This document shows, piece after piece, positions 36,700 through 47,300 of a DNA stretch of 64,000 nucleotides. Under the pieces are notes generated by a model, which saw only the letters and a program-made list of their open reading frames with translations, was not told the DNA's origin and ran no database searches. The DNA lies in assembly GCF_009856605.1 (NCBI RefSeq), contig NZ_CP047242.1, positions 4,470,001-4,534,000 of the forward strand, read 5' to 3'. Each line of letters opens with the position of its first letter. Positions within the stretch are counted from its first letter, which is position 1. A program made the position numbers and the translations under genes. The DNA comes from Trichormus variabilis 0441. GTDB taxonomy: Bacteria > Cyanobacteriota > Cyanobacteriia > Cyanobacteriales > Nostocaceae.

Positions 36700-37701
36700 C
36701 TATTTAACTAACTTTTGAATGTCGGTATTTTGCAACCAAATTTTTGTTTGACTTAAACCTTGTTCTAGGTCAACTTTTGGTTTATAGTCTAATATTGTTT
36801 GGGCTTTAGTGATGGAATAGGCATAGGGACGAGTCATGAAGTCCACTGATTCTGGCAGGATATCGGCTTTTTTGCGAAATAGTTTTTGTCCCTGATTTCG
36901 CAGTTTTAAAAACAACTTCATTTCATCCTTTGGGATAGACATAGGGGCAGATGCACCTTCCATTGCCGCTAGGCGCATGAAGTATTCTTTCCAAGAAGTT
37001 TCTTCGCCATCGGTGATATTAAAGATTTCACCATAGGCATCTTTTTCTACTGCTAAAAAGATGGCATCAATTAAGTTATCGATATACACATGATTGATAA
37101 CTCCTTGACCTTCGTTAGCATAGGCGAATAATTTCTGCCGCATCATTAATATTGGTCTGACTATCCAGGGAATACTTCCCGGCCCGTAAATATCTCCAGC
37201 GCGAATGATAATTAAGCCAAAATCGGGTGGAGAATTTAGGGGTAAAAGTTCGGTTTCAGCTTCGATTTTGGTTTGACAATAGGGATTGTTATCACCGGAG
37301 AGTGTCCCAGATTCAGTGATGCGATCGCTATAATTAAACCCATAAACCATAACGCTGGAAAGATGCACAAAGCATTTCACACCAGCATTTTTGGCAGCCT
37401 TAGCCATATTGACTGCACCATTCACATTAATTTCCCGAAAATTCTTGATGGGGCCTGCTTCTTCTGTCAATTGTTCTGTATGTAGAACAATGTCCACTCC
37501 TTGACAAGCCTTGTGGGCGATCGCTGCATCAGTGATACTACCAACAATCACCTCAGCGCCTAATTTCTGCGCTTTATCTTTATTAGTGGAAGTTTGCAGT
37601 CCACGCACTTTCATTCCCTGGGTGATCGCCAACTCAGCTGCACGCAAACCGATAAATTCATCAATCCCAGTAATCAGCAGAGTTTTATTTTGCAAATCCA
37701 T
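36700..37701 (-). CDS. NAD(P)-dependent epimerase/dehydratase (extended SDR), 333 aa
   Basis: Rossmann N terminus LLITGIDEFIGLRAAELAI (variant of the TGxxGxxG loop), acid-free NADP-type second strand GLQTSTNKDKAQ, FVHLSSVMVYGF (catalytic Ser), and YCQTKIEAE (Tyr-x3-Lys). The C-terminal half binds the sugar- or sterol-like substrate (NHVYIDNLIDAIFLAVEK). Related to 3-beta-hydroxysteroid dehydrogenase/NDP-sugar epimerases. In Anabaena the same gene (all5345) is needed for, or linked to, the heterocyst glycolipid layer as I recall. It may modify the keto or hydroxy groups of the glycolipid or its sugar. Confidence 0.8.
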   Translation of the reverse strand: MDLQNKTLLITGIDEFIGLRAAELAITQGMKVRGLQTSTNKDKAQKLGAEVIVGSITDAAIAHKACQGVDIVLHTEQLTEEAGPIKNFREINVNGAVNMAKAAKNAGVKCFVHLSSVMVYGFNYSDRITESGTLSGDNNPYCQTKIEAETELLPLNSPPDFGLIIIRAGDIYGPGSIPWIVRPILMMRQKLFAYANEGQGVINHVYIDNLIDAIFLAVEKDAYGEIFNITDGEETSWKEYFMRLAAMEGASAPMSIPKDEMKLFLKLRNQGQKLFRKKADILPESVDFMTRPYAYSITKAQTILDYKPKVDLEQGLSQTKIWLQNTDIQKLVK

Positions 37702-37767
37702 AATACAGAGTTATTTTTTTACTAAAATTTCCATTCTCAACCCAGGAGAGAAATTACTCTCTACTCC

Positions 37768-38946
37768 CTAAAAAATATCAGCCGGGTCAGCCGAACGAAG
37801 TTTGTTAATAGCTAATGCGCCAGAAGTGATGCACATTAAGACTACAGATACAAAGACAATGAGGGCATTATTTGCCGTCATCACAATGGGTAACTTAGTA
37901 GCTGTCATCGCAAAATCATATAAGCCTACTGCAAATAAAAATCCTGGGATGTAAGCTAATAATGCCAAGATTAAAGCCTGTTGAAATACCACATTTAAAA
38001 GGTAAATGTTAGGATAACCAATAGCTTTTAAGGTGGCATAAGCGATAAATTGGGTGGCAATATTACTGTAGAGAATTTGATAAACAATCACCACACCCAC
38101 AACAGAAGCCATTGTTAGCATTATGTTCAAAATAAAACCAATTGGTGTTCTGACTGACCAATATTGTTTTTCAAAATCGATAAATCCTTTACGAGTGAAA
38201 ACTCTCACATCATTAGGTAAATTAGCTTCCAAATTGGCAACAATTCTCTCTTGATCCGCACCTGCTTTAAGAGTGATTGCACCAATATCAATTTTCTCTG
38301 CGGGGCGGGTATTAGGATTGATGCGGAGAAATGTGGAATCGCTGACAATTAAGTTACCATCAACACCAAAAGAAGGGCCTAAACTGAATAGTCCACCTAC
38401 TCTGACTTTGTAGCCAATAGGCGCATCGAAGGGAAAAATTTCAATTGTCTGCTCTGTATCTCCTTTGTTAAAATTGGCAGCGATTGGGCCAAATTCTGGC
38501 CGGGAATCTCTGTCAAAAAGCATGACATCAGGAATTTTGAGCTTGTCTAAATTTTCTTCGACTTCGGGAATATTCATCACTGGCTGACCGGGGTCAAAAC
38601 CAATTACATAGATGGAATATTTTTCTCCAGTTTCCGGATTTTTTAATTTTGCAAACTGCAAATACATGGGGCTAACTGATTCTACTCCATCAAACCCTAA
38701 AGCTTGATACAATCGAGTGCGAGAAAAACTTTGACTTGCCGTCAAAGATTTATATTGTGAACTGACTAAGAATAAGTCACCACGTAGATTTTGATGTACT
38801 GCGGTAGCACTAGAGTAAAGCGCATCTTGGAAACCAAGCTGCACAAACATCAGTAAGACAATAAAAGCAATGCCAGCTACAGCTATAAGAAAACGAATTT
38901 TCTGTTGGACTAGCTGTAGCCATGCTAAAGGAATTTTAAAATTCAT
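37768..38946 (-). CDS. DevC-like ABC exporter permease, 392 aa
   Basis: An FtsX/MacB-type permease: N-terminal helix (IRFLIAVAGIAFIVLLMFVQ), large periplasmic domain, then three C-terminal helices (PIGFILNIMLTMASVVGVVI; LILALLAYIPGFLFAVGLYD; NALIVFVSVVLMCITSGALA). Text LGFQDALYSSATAVHQNLRG is typical for the cyanobacterial DevC group, which moves heterocyst glycolipids out of the cell together with DevB, DevA and TolC. It is followed and preceded by cluster members; DevB-like lies directly upstream. No DevA-like ATPase gene is adjacent. Confidence 0.85.
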   Translation of the reverse strand: MNFKIPLAWLQLVQQKIRFLIAVAGIAFIVLLMFVQLGFQDALYSSATAVHQNLRGDLFLVSSQYKSLTASQSFSRTRLYQALGFDGVESVSPMYLQFAKLKNPETGEKYSIYVIGFDPGQPVMNIPEVEENLDKLKIPDVMLFDRDSRPEFGPIAANFNKGDTEQTIEIFPFDAPIGYKVRVGGLFSLGPSFGVDGNLIVSDSTFLRINPNTRPAEKIDIGAITLKAGADQERIVANLEANLPNDVRVFTRKGFIDFEKQYWSVRTPIGFILNIMLTMASVVGVVIVYQILYSNIATQFIAYATLKAIGYPNIYLLNVVFQQALILALLAYIPGFLFAVGLYDFAMTATKLPIVMTANNALIVFVSVVLMCITSGALAINKLRSADPADIF

Positions 38947-38975
38947 ATTGATTGTGTCAATTGATAGTTGTCAGA

Positions 38976-38993
38976 GACGCGATCAATCGCGTC
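38976..38993. repeat. Dispersed palindrome GACGCGAN4TCGCGTC
   Basis: GACGCGA-TCAA-TCGCGTC in the 113-bp gap between the DevC-like and DevB-like genes, followed by further ATCGCGTCTGTAC text. The same palindrome with another loop occurs at 42,550-42,567 and 60,598-60,615. It is a Nostoc-type interspersed repeat. Confidence 0.7.
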
Positions 38994-39059
38994 TGTACTT
39001 TTCAGATATGCGGTTAATCGCGTCTGTACAGTCGTCCATAATCTAATGACTAATGACAA

Positions 39060-40262
39060 TTAAATTTGAATTGATACATCAACTTGTAGGTTAGTTAAAC
39101 GTGCGACCTTTTCGCTATCTGCGGGATTGTCAATGGAGACTTTAACTTCAATGATTCTCCGGTCGGTATCTGATCTGGGGTTGAGGCTGAAGATGCTTTG
39201 TTTATCAACTTGCCAACCAATCTCCTTAACAGTTCCTTGGAGTTTGCCAGAAAATGCTGTGCTGGTAATTGTTGCTTTTTGACCTACACGCACTTTTTGA
39301 ATGTCAGTTTGGTAAACTTCGGCAATTACATACATCTGCGATGTCTTACCAATATCAGCAAATCCACTACTGGGGATAACTTCCCCTGTTTTGGCATGAG
39401 TTTTTAAAATTCTGCCATCGATGGGAGCTTTTATGTAAGTTAACTCCTGGTCGGCTTTGGCTTGTTTGACGGCTGTTACGGCGCTTCTCACTTCCATCTG
39501 GGCTAAGTCTACATCTACAGCCCGTACTTCTTTGACGCTGCTGAGTTTAGCTTTAGCTTCTTTGATTTGGTCAGCTAGGGTGTTTTGAGAGCGACTGAGA
39601 GAGGCTTTGGCTTCTGTGAGTTGTTGTTCAACAGTTTTGAGTTGTAAGGCTTTACTGTCAGATACAGATGCAGAAACAGCGCCTTCTTTGAATAATTTTT
39701 GATAGCGATCGTTTTCGGTTTGGGCGTTGTTGAGTTCAGCGTTGATCCGATTAATTGTTGCTTGTTGGGTAGCAACTTCTCCTTTTAGTTGCGACTCTAA
39801 ACGAGCAACAGTTGCTTTTTGAGCATCAATGTCTCCAGGTTTAGCACCTGCTTTTACTTGTGCAAGTCTGATTTTGGCAATTTGCAGTTTATCTAAAGCT
39901 TGTTCTAGGGCTGAGGTTGCACGGCTATAGTCTTCCAGATATGCCAATACTTGTCCTGCTTGTACTTCGTCACCTTCTTTCACCAGTAATCTATCTACAC
40001 GGATACCGTTGGTGGAACTAGGCGCAGATAAAGTAGTGATTTGACCTTGTGGTTGCAAGCGTCCTAGAGCGGTGACAGCAACTCTCACTGGTGCTGCTTT
40101 GGGAGTATTGGCAACAGGGGTTTTCACTGGTGCGGAAAATCGATTGGAGGACAAACTATAGAGGGATATTAGCCCAGCAGCTAAGGTGAGGGATGCTGCC
40201 AAAATCAACCGCCACCGACCTTGGGGTTTGATAAATAATTGGCGTTCTTTATTTACTGCCAT
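39060..40262 (-). CDS. DevB-like membrane fusion protein, 400 aa
   Basis: HlyD-type periplasmic adaptor: one N-terminal membrane helix (WRLILAASLTLAAGLISLYS), a lipoyl half (LLVKEGDEVQAGQVLAYLED), a long alpha hairpin (about residues 115-260), and the second lipoyl half plus beta barrel (YIKAPIDGRILKTHAKTGEV; QKATITSTAFSGKLQGTVKE). It would link the DevC-like permease to TolC for glycolipid export in heterocysts. First gene of the minus-strand cluster; its promoter must be in the 856-bp gap to 41,118. Confidence 0.87.
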   Translation of the reverse strand: MAVNKERQLFIKPQGRWRLILAASLTLAAGLISLYSLSSNRFSAPVKTPVANTPKAAPVRVAVTALGRLQPQGQITTLSAPSSTNGIRVDRLLVKEGDEVQAGQVLAYLEDYSRATSALEQALDKLQIAKIRLAQVKAGAKPGDIDAQKATVARLESQLKGEVATQQATINRINAELNNAQTENDRYQKLFKEGAVSASVSDSKALQLKTVEQQLTEAKASLSRSQNTLADQIKEAKAKLSSVKEVRAVDVDLAQMEVRSAVTAVKQAKADQELTYIKAPIDGRILKTHAKTGEVIPSSGFADIGKTSQMYVIAEVYQTDIQKVRVGQKATITSTAFSGKLQGTVKEIGWQVDKQSIFSLNPRSDTDRRIIEVKVSIDNPADSEKVARLTNLQVDVSIQI

Positions 40263-41118
40263 ATTTTCATTCCATTTTCTAATTGTAATTATTGAGGAAA
40301 TAGCCCAGATGGCTATGTTGGTAAACTGCTAATCATCGGCAATTCGCCAAAGACTCTTTTCTTAAATGGTTTTTTGAAAACAGGGTGTAGGAGTGTAGGG
40401 GAAAGACTTTTTCATGTTTGGTGGTGAGATTTTTTGTGCGAGACTGACTTGAAAGAGGGTGTAGGGGTGTAAGGGTATGGGGGTGTAGGGGGAAGGATAT
40501 CTTTTATCTATGACTGTGAAATTTTTTCATCGGGACTGTCTGGAAAATGCTGTTAATGTAGTGGCCTTGCTGAGTGAAAATTCCAGTCCCTAGAGTTGAC
40601 CAACCCAAAATTTCTCGGCTAGGGGGAAGCGGGTGGAGAAAGAGGTTTTTTTGATGTGATTAACCTTACAAAGTTGACTTGCCAGCCTACTAAATCAATG
40701 TGAATGGACTGGCCTGTATTTAAAAGTAAAGCATTTAAGTCCTGAGAACCGAGAGGACGCAACGAAGGTATTTATGCTCTTTTGATCAGCGATCGCCTGT
40801 GAATATCTAGCAAAAAACTCTACCGTCAAGAATGGCGCTGACATTAGCTGATTGACCACTGTATTATCGACGCATTATTCTTACCCTAGCTGTGTAGTAT
40901 AAGACATTCTCATAGATTTTGGAGAGAAAATCATCATTTCTGGATACTGATGAAACTTATTAGGTGTATCTTAGTCGTATTTGCTTGGTGTGATAATTGA
41001 CTGCACTGAAAAATAGTAATACCAATTTGAGAAAATAATGGGACAGATACATACTCCAAAACCATAATTCAGCTTGGCTTCCTTAATTTTGAATTTTGAA
41101 TTTTGAATTGGTATAACT
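40263..41118. promoter_or_regulatory. Divergent intergenic region with promoters and GTGTAGGGG repeats
   Basis: 856 bp between the divergent DevB-like and ParB-like genes. It holds several GTGTAGGGG/GTGTAAGGG units near 40,383-40,495, one HIP1 site near 40,790, and TTTTGAA heptamer repeats just before 41,119. I found no perfect NtcA site (GTAN8TAC) by eye. No gene of convincing quality is present; the open frame on the minus strand at 40,971-41,237 overlaps the ParB start and looks spurious. Confidence 0.45.
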
Positions 41119-42462
41119 ATGCCTACAGTACCCATAGACCAAATTAAAATCGGTCGCAACCGCCGTCCGGTCAAGGGTGAGAAAGTTGACGAATTGAAGG
41201 AGTCCATCAAAACGAATGGTCTATTAAACCCTATCACGGTAGATCAACGCCTTACCTTGATTGCTGGACTACATCGGCTGACAGCTTGTAAGTTGTTGGG
41301 GTTAGAGGCCATTGAGTGCAATATTGTTAATTACGATGATGCTGACCAAGCCAGGTTAGCCGAAATCGATGAGAATTTGATTCGCAATGAGTTAGAACCT
41401 TTAGAGCGTTCAGAATTGTGGTTGGAACGTGACCAAATTCTAGCACGTATGGGACTGCGGGCGAAAGTTGGAGATAATCAACATACTTTTAAAGGTGGTG
41501 AAATGGTTTCACCACCTAAAAGAACAATAGAGTTAGCGAAAGAGGCTGGTTACTCGGAACGCACCTTTCAGCATGGTAAGCAAATTGCCAAAAGTATTCA
41601 TCCAGAAGTCAAGCAGTTAATTAAGGGTACACCCATTGCGGATAGTCCCACAGCCTTGTTACAGGTGGCAAGGGCGGGGACGCAGGAGCGAAATTTGGCA
41701 GAGTCAGCACAGCAGGCTTGGGAGTTAGCCAAAACTCAGGGTGATCAAGAAGAGGCGGAACGACAAGCAAAGCTGATAGAAGAGTTAAAGGTAAAGCAAA
41801 AAGCCGCGCAGTTATTGGCTTATAAAAGTGCGATCGCCCAAAAGGAAGCGAAGTTAGCAGCGAAGAAAACTCAACACCAAGCAGAACCAGTCACCGCCGA
41901 TGAACCCACGACTCAAATTGGTGATGAATGGATTTTAGGCAGACATTTAGTCTATTGCGGCGACACAGCCCAGGCGGAATTCCGCAATTTGTTACCTTCA
42001 GATGCAGCATTGGCGATCGCTACTCTCTCACCCACCTGGGAGCATAATTACTTGGTAGATGAAGCCAAAGTTGTGGCGGTTATCCGTTCGGAAGGGCATA
42101 TTTACGAATTTTACAAGCGTAGTCAAATGCCCTTTCAATATGAATTATTACTAGGAAATCTTTACGTAGGAATTTTTTCTCATCAGGTAATAGCTAAACC
42201 CCAAACACCAATTAATATTGAGGGCGTTGAAGGAATTGTTAACTATTTGATCAATTTGTACACCAGTCCCAATCATTTTGTGATTGCTCCATTTATGGGA
42301 CATGGTGAAATTTTAGTTACTTGTGAAAGGATGGGCAGAATTTGTTTTATTGGCGACAGCAATGCAGAATTAGTTGGTCGAGGTATTGGCAGATGGCAAA
42401 AATGGACTAGTAAAAAAGCCATAAAATCAGTTACTAGTGAAACCAAAATTAAAAAAGCATAA
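41119..42462 (+). CDS. ParB-like protein fused to a degenerate DNA methylase domain, 447 aa
   Basis: Residues 1-120 are a ParB/Srx-type domain (VPIDQIKIGRNRRPVKGEKV; LIAGLHRLTACKLLGLEAIE; ENLIRNELEPLERSELW), followed by an HTH-like region and a coiled coil (about 205-260). The C-terminal third follows an adenine or N4-cytosine methylase plan (EWILGRHLVYCGDT; APFMGHGEILVTCERMGR; GRGIGRWQKW), but the catalytic DPPY-type motif is replaced (TLSPTWEHNY) and the DPFxGSGT motif is altered. It is probably catalytically dead and kept as a DNA- or SAM-binding regulator. In Anabaena the equivalent gene is also upstream of hglE. Confidence 0.75.
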   Translation: MPTVPIDQIKIGRNRRPVKGEKVDELKESIKTNGLLNPITVDQRLTLIAGLHRLTACKLLGLEAIECNIVNYDDADQARLAEIDENLIRNELEPLERSELWLERDQILARMGLRAKVGDNQHTFKGGEMVSPPKRTIELAKEAGYSERTFQHGKQIAKSIHPEVKQLIKGTPIADSPTALLQVARAGTQERNLAESAQQAWELAKTQGDQEEAERQAKLIEELKVKQKAAQLLAYKSAIAQKEAKLAAKKTQHQAEPVTADEPTTQIGDEWILGRHLVYCGDTAQAEFRNLLPSDAALAIATLSPTWEHNYLVDEAKVVAVIRSEGHIYEFYKRSQMPFQYELLLGNLYVGIFSHQVIAKPQTPINIEGVEGIVNYLINLYTSPNHFVIAPFMGHGEILVTCERMGRICFIGDSNAELVGRGIGRWQKWTSKKAIKSVTSETKIKKA

Positions 42463-43181
42463 TCACTCATCAATACACCAAGATAAATGACCATAAAAGC
42501 ATTAATACCAATTTGAAAAAAAGAATGTGATAAATAAACCATCTGTAGAGACGCGATTCATCGCGTCTTCACCCAAGGATGTGCTGCAATCATTAATTGA
42601 ATTGGTATAAGTTGGTATTGCCCCAAGCTATTACGAATTAAAATTTATTCTGTAGCTTGTTTACCAAATACTAATTTAGGTAGATGCAATTTAGGTAATT
42701 CCTAACAAGCCTTTTATATGTTTATTATGCACAATCAATAAAATCGATATTTGCTTGATAAATACTTATGCTTGTTCATAGGTCATTTATATTAAAAAAC
42801 CCTCAAAAATGACAGCTTAATTATGTCGTTATGCTGAAAAATTAATCTATAGATTTAAGTCATTAAATTTATTTGTTTCCAGAATGATTACTGATGTAAC
42901 AAATAGCTGAAATTCCCTGTATATCAAGATATAGTTAGCCTTACAGCTTGGATCAAGCAAATTAACCGTTTATATTTATGGGTTCTTAGTTATACCTTTC
43001 TACTATATCTAAACTGTAAATTTCATCAACAAACAACTAGTTTTTTTATAAAAATAATTTAAACAAATGATTTAGTTTCCATGAACTGTGCTATTGTTTG
43101 TATTAATTCAACGTTAAAAAGTGGCAAGGCAAATTAGTTATTTAATCGCATCTGTAACAGTAAAAACTAACCCCGGTGAGA
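42463..43181. other. AT-rich intergenic region with a dispersed palindrome
   Basis: 719 bp without a gene. GACGCGA-TTCA-TCGCGTC lies at 42,550-42,567 within a CTGTAGAGACGCG repeat unit, and the sequence ATACCAATTTGA/AATTGGTAT flanks it on both sides (about 42,508 and 42,600), giving a small MITE-like element. The rest is AT rich and may hold the promoter for the small genes at 43,182 and 43,418. Confidence 0.5.
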
Positions 43182-43301
43182 ATGGTAGAAATAACTACTC
43201 AATGGAAAAAGCTACAAGACTTTATTTCCCTTCTGCCTGCTGTTACCGACTTCCTGCCTTCTAATGACTGCATCACCATCACCTTTTATATGCTTGATTA
43301 G
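43182..43301 (+). CDS. Very small protein, 39 aa
   Basis: ATG 43,182 follows GGTGAG and opens a frame reading MVEITTQWKKLQDFISLLPA and ending FYMLD. Amphipathic helical start, hydrophobic middle. In PCC 7120 I recall two small genes between the ParB-like gene and hglE, which supports this one. Too short for statistical confidence; function unknown. Confidence 0.35.
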   Translation: MVEITTQWKKLQDFISLLPAVTDFLPSNDCITITFYMLD

Positions 43302-43417
43302 TCTTTCAAATAATGGTGTGAATTCGGAGTTAAGGTGATGTTCTTTCTGTAACTAACTTGTCAACTTTTCTGGGTCAAATCCCATAACATATATTATCCT
43401 GGACGCTGAAACTGGCT

Positions 43418-43696
43418 ATGGCATTCATCAAGATACAGAACGTTGTCATTAATACCAGCTACGTGGCTGCGGTGAAGCTAGAAAATCAAACTAGTTTGGG
43501 AGAAAAAAGCGTTTCTGTCCTAATAGCTACTCCTCAGTTGCCATCGTTCCAGTGGGATACAATTGCTCAAAATCTCTACCATTACGAATGGATAGAATTT
43601 ACTGGTCAAGCAGCTACCGTGATCCAAGATTATTTTACCAGTTTCAACAACGTGATTGACCTATTACCACAATATCAAGAGTCAAGCGTTGGATAA
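43418..43696 (+). CDS. Conserved small protein upstream of hglE, 92 aa
   Basis: Begins MAFIKIQNVVINTSYVAAVK, a beta-rich protein with alternating hydrophobic residues (KSVSVLIATPQLPSFQWDTI; WIEFTGQAATVIQDYFTSF). The start VVINTSYVAAVKLE resembles small cyanobacterial proteins of unknown function in which the first strand reads IxxxxIxxV. Conserved position before the hgl operon in Anabaena (asr5350 as I recall). Function unknown. Confidence 0.6.
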   Translation: MAFIKIQNVVINTSYVAAVKLENQTSLGEKSVSVLIATPQLPSFQWDTIAQNLYHYEWIEFTGQAATVIQDYFTSFNNVIDLLPQYQESSVG

Positions 43697-43803
43697 CATT
43701 CTACTGATTCAGGGTATAGGGGTGCATGGGTATAGGGGTATATGTGTAGGTTATAAAAATTTTCAACCCTTACACCAATTTTTTATAAAGCTGCATAGAA
43801 TCA

Positions 43804-43888
43804 GATCCCCCCTAGCCCCCCTTCAAAAGGGGGGAACCGGAAAAACACATATCAAAGTCCCCCTTAAAAAGGGGGATTTAGGGGGATC
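43804..43888. repeat. MITE-like palindromic repeat, GATCCCCCCTA ends
   Basis: Ends GATCCCCC and GGGGGATC are inverted; inside are two smaller hairpins, CCCCCTTCAAAAGGGGG and CCCCCTTAAAAAGGGGG. This is a well-known type of Nostoc interspersed element without genes. It lies in the 667-bp leader of hglE. Confidence 0.75.
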
Positions 43889-44178
43889 GAAATATGTGCA
43901 ACTTCACATTAAATTGGTATTACACCCCCACACCCTCAGACTCCTATACCCTTCAAATTAACAGGGTTGAATGACCAGTATGTATAGTGTGGTGTTTCAA
44001 AAAAGCATTTAGCCTGACCTACAGCAATAGCAATTCTCCAAAATTCAGTCATAAATTCAAGCTCGAAAACCTGAGAGAAGATTGGTTTTTAAATTCTAAA
44101 TTTTGAATTTTGTTGGCGTTCGCGGTAGCGTCTCGTAGAGAAGCCTTTCCGTAGGGTATTTTGAATTTTGAATTTTGC

Positions 44179-44220
44179 GGAAAGTTCTGTAGGCGGGTTT
44201 CCCGCCGTAGAAAACTTTCC
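44179..44220. repeat. Nested-hairpin repeat, copy 1
   Basis: GGAAAGTT (44,179-44,186) pairs with AACTTTCC (44,213-44,220); inside, GGCGGG-TTT-CCCGCC forms a second stem. TTTTGAA heptamer repeats flank it on both sides, as does another repeat near 44,115-44,156 (GTAGCGTCTCGTAGAGAAG). Related copies are at 49,728-49,771 and 60,523-60,565. Confidence 0.7.
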
Positions 44221-44363
44221 AAGACGAATTTTGAATTGATACACGCTGTGCCAACGCACATAGGATAGCTAGTTGCTAACAAGAACGAATCGATTATTTT
44301 AACTGAGCAACAGAAACTACTGTAGCTGCAATTTTCACAGTACTTCAGAACAGTATATGTCCT

Positions 44364-47300
44364 ATGTCTGCTAATCCAATTGATACAGCCTTAGCGGAGT
44401 TAGAAGCCCAAATAAATAACTGCGAAAAGGCTTTGTTGAGGTGTATTGAGGAAAAGAAAATGAAATCAGAAAAACCAATGTCAATCAACAAAATTAATAG
44501 ACAGCTACAACATAATCCTATTGCCATTATTGGCATGGCTTCCCTACTACCCGAAGCGAGAAATTTACGGGAGTATTGGCAAAATATAGTTAACAAAATT
44601 GATTGTATTACTGATGTTCCCTCTACTCACTGGAGCGTTGAAGATTACTACGACCCCAACCCCAGAACCACCGAAGATAAAACCTATTGTAAACGGGGTG
44701 GCTTTATTCCGGAGGTTGATTTTAACCCAATGGAATTTGGGATTCCTCCCAGCATCTTGGAAGTAACCGACGTTTCCCAACTATTAAGTTTAGTAGTTGC
44801 GAAAGAAGCAATGGAAGATGCAGGTTACGGCGAATCCCGCGAATTTAACCGCGATTTGGTGGGGGTAATCTTAGGTGTGGCGATGGCGAAACAATTGGGT
44901 ATGCCATTGTCTGCACGGTTAGAATATCCAATTTGGGAAAAAGTTCTCAAAAATAGCGGACTCTCCGACGAAGACACCAAAAAAATCGTCGATAAAATCA
45001 AAAGTGCTTACGTCAAGTGGGATGAAAACGCCTTCCCCGGTATGCTGGCTAACGTTGTGGCTGGACGCATCGCCAACCGCTTGAACTTTGGCGGGATGAA
45101 CTGCGTTGTGGATGCAGCTTGTGCGAGTTCCTTCGGTGCATTGAAGATGGCGATTAGTGAACTAGTCGAACATCGCGCCGATATGATGCTGACTGGTGGT
45201 GTGGATACAGATAACACCATCATGGCTTATATTTCCTTCAGCAAAACCCCAGCCGTATCTCCTGGTGATAACGTCAAACCCTTCGACGCTAAATCCGACG
45301 GGATGATGTTAGGTGAAGGTATTTGTATGCTGGTGCTGAAGCGCTTGGAAGATGCAGAACGTGATGGCGATCGCATTTACGCAGTCATCAAAGGGATTGG
45401 TACTTCTAGCGATGGTCGCTACAAGAGTATATATGCACCCCGTAAGGAAGGACAAGTCAACGCCCTACGCCGTGCTTATGAAGATGCAGGTTTCTCTCCC
45501 GCAACCGTTGGTCTAATGGAAGCCCACGGTACTGGGACAATGGCTGGCGACCCCACCGAGTTCGGTTCTTTAAGAGATTTCTTTGGCGAACACGACAAGA
45601 AAAAGCAGCATATTGCTTTGGGTAGTGTGAAATCCCAAATCGGTCACACCAAAGCGGCGGCTGGTGCAGCCAGCTTGGTTAAAACAGCTTTGGCGCTGCA
45701 TCATAAAGTATTACCAGCGACAATTAACATCACTGAGCCTAACCCCAAGCTCAACATTACAGAATCCGCTTTTTATCTCAATACTGAAACCAGACCTTGG
45801 ATTCGTCCAGAAGGGGAACCACCAAGAAGGGCTGGGGTGAGTTCCTTCGGTTTTGGTGGAACAAACTACCACGTAGTTCTCGAAGAACACGAAGCCGAAC
45901 AAAATCGCCCTTACCGCTTACACAACAGCGCCAGCGAAATCTTACTGTTTGCGGCGAACCCGGCGGAACTCCTCAAACAATGTGAGGAAGTTTTAGGTAA
46001 GTTGCAATCAGAGGGTGGTGACAAGCACTATTCCCAATTAGTTCGGGATTGTCAAGCGTTACAAATTCCGCAAAATGCAGCTAGGGTCGGCTTTGTCGCG
46101 GAGAACTTGCAGGAAGCTTGCAAGTTCATGCAAACCAGCATTGACTGGCTAAAACATAAGGCTGGTGTAGCAAATTGGGAACATCCCCAAGGGATTTATT
46201 ACCGCGCTTCCGGGATGGAATTAAACGGTAAAGTCGTCTCCCTGTTCTCCGGTCAAGGTTCCCAATACCTGGAAATGGGACGGGAACTGGTGATGAACTT
46301 CCCCACCTTGCGCCGTTTGTTTGGTTACATGGATGGGTTGTTGCTCAAAGATAACTTACGCCCCCTATCTGAGATTGTTTTCCCCCATCCTGTGTTCTCT
46401 GAAGCCGAGAAAAATGCTCAAGTTGCTGCACTGCAACGCACAGAATATGCACAGCCAGCGATTGGGGCATTTAGCGCCGGATTGTATGCCATCCTGAAGC
46501 AAGCTGGATTTAAATCTGACTTTGTCGCCGGACACAGCTTTGGGGAAATCACCGCTTTGTGGGCTGCGGGTGTGTTGAGTGACGCAGATTATATGTACCT
46601 AGTGAAAGCTAGGGGTCAAGCAATGGCTGCGCCAGAAGACCCAGACCATGATGCGGGGACAATGTTGGCGGTGAAGGAAGACCTGAGCAAAATTGAACCC
46701 ATCCTCAAGCAGTTTCCTCAAGTTAGCATCGCTAATTACAATTCTCCCACCCAGATTGTTTTAGCAGGGCCGACCGCCGAAATCGCTAAAGTCCGTCAAG
46801 CTTTACAAGCCCAAGGTTACGCGGCTGTACCCTTACCAGTGTCCGCCGCCTTCCACACCTCACTGATTGCTTTCGCCCAAAAATCCTTTGCGATCGCCAC
46901 TAAGTCAGTCCAATTCAATGAGCCGAAAATCCCTGTATTCACCAACGTTACAGGTAAGCCTTATCCCAAAGAACCCCAAGCGATTCAAAAAATCCTAGAA
47001 ACTCACCTGGCTAACTCGGTGTTGTTCAAACAGGAAATTGAAAATATCTATGCGGCTGGTGGTCATTGCTTCGTAGAATTTGGGCCGAAGCGGATTCTTA
47101 CCAACTTGGTGAAAGATATTCTCGGCGATCGCCCCCACATCACCGTATCTTTGAACCCCAGCACCCAAAAGAACAGCGATCGCTCTTTGCGGGAAGCAGC
47201 CGTACAAATGCGCGTGATTGGGATGCAGTTGCAGAACCTCGACCCATATCAAGCCCCACCTGCACTACCCCCAACTGAGACCAAGAAAGGTCTGAGTGTC

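Noticed and set aside
40971..41237. 88-aa minus-strand frame upstream of the ParB-like gene
   Set aside because: It overlaps the ParB-like start region, includes heptamer repeat text (FKIKEAKLNYG) and shows no domain or ribosome site.
43804..43888. CRISPR-like alternating C and G runs
   Set aside because: There is one palindromic element with nested hairpins, not regularly spaced repeats with spacers; no cas gene is nearby.
40263..44363. NtcA-type promoter sites (GTAN8TAC) upstream of hgl genes
   Set aside because: No perfect match was found by eye in the gaps before the DevB-like gene or hglE; I do not claim a weak one.
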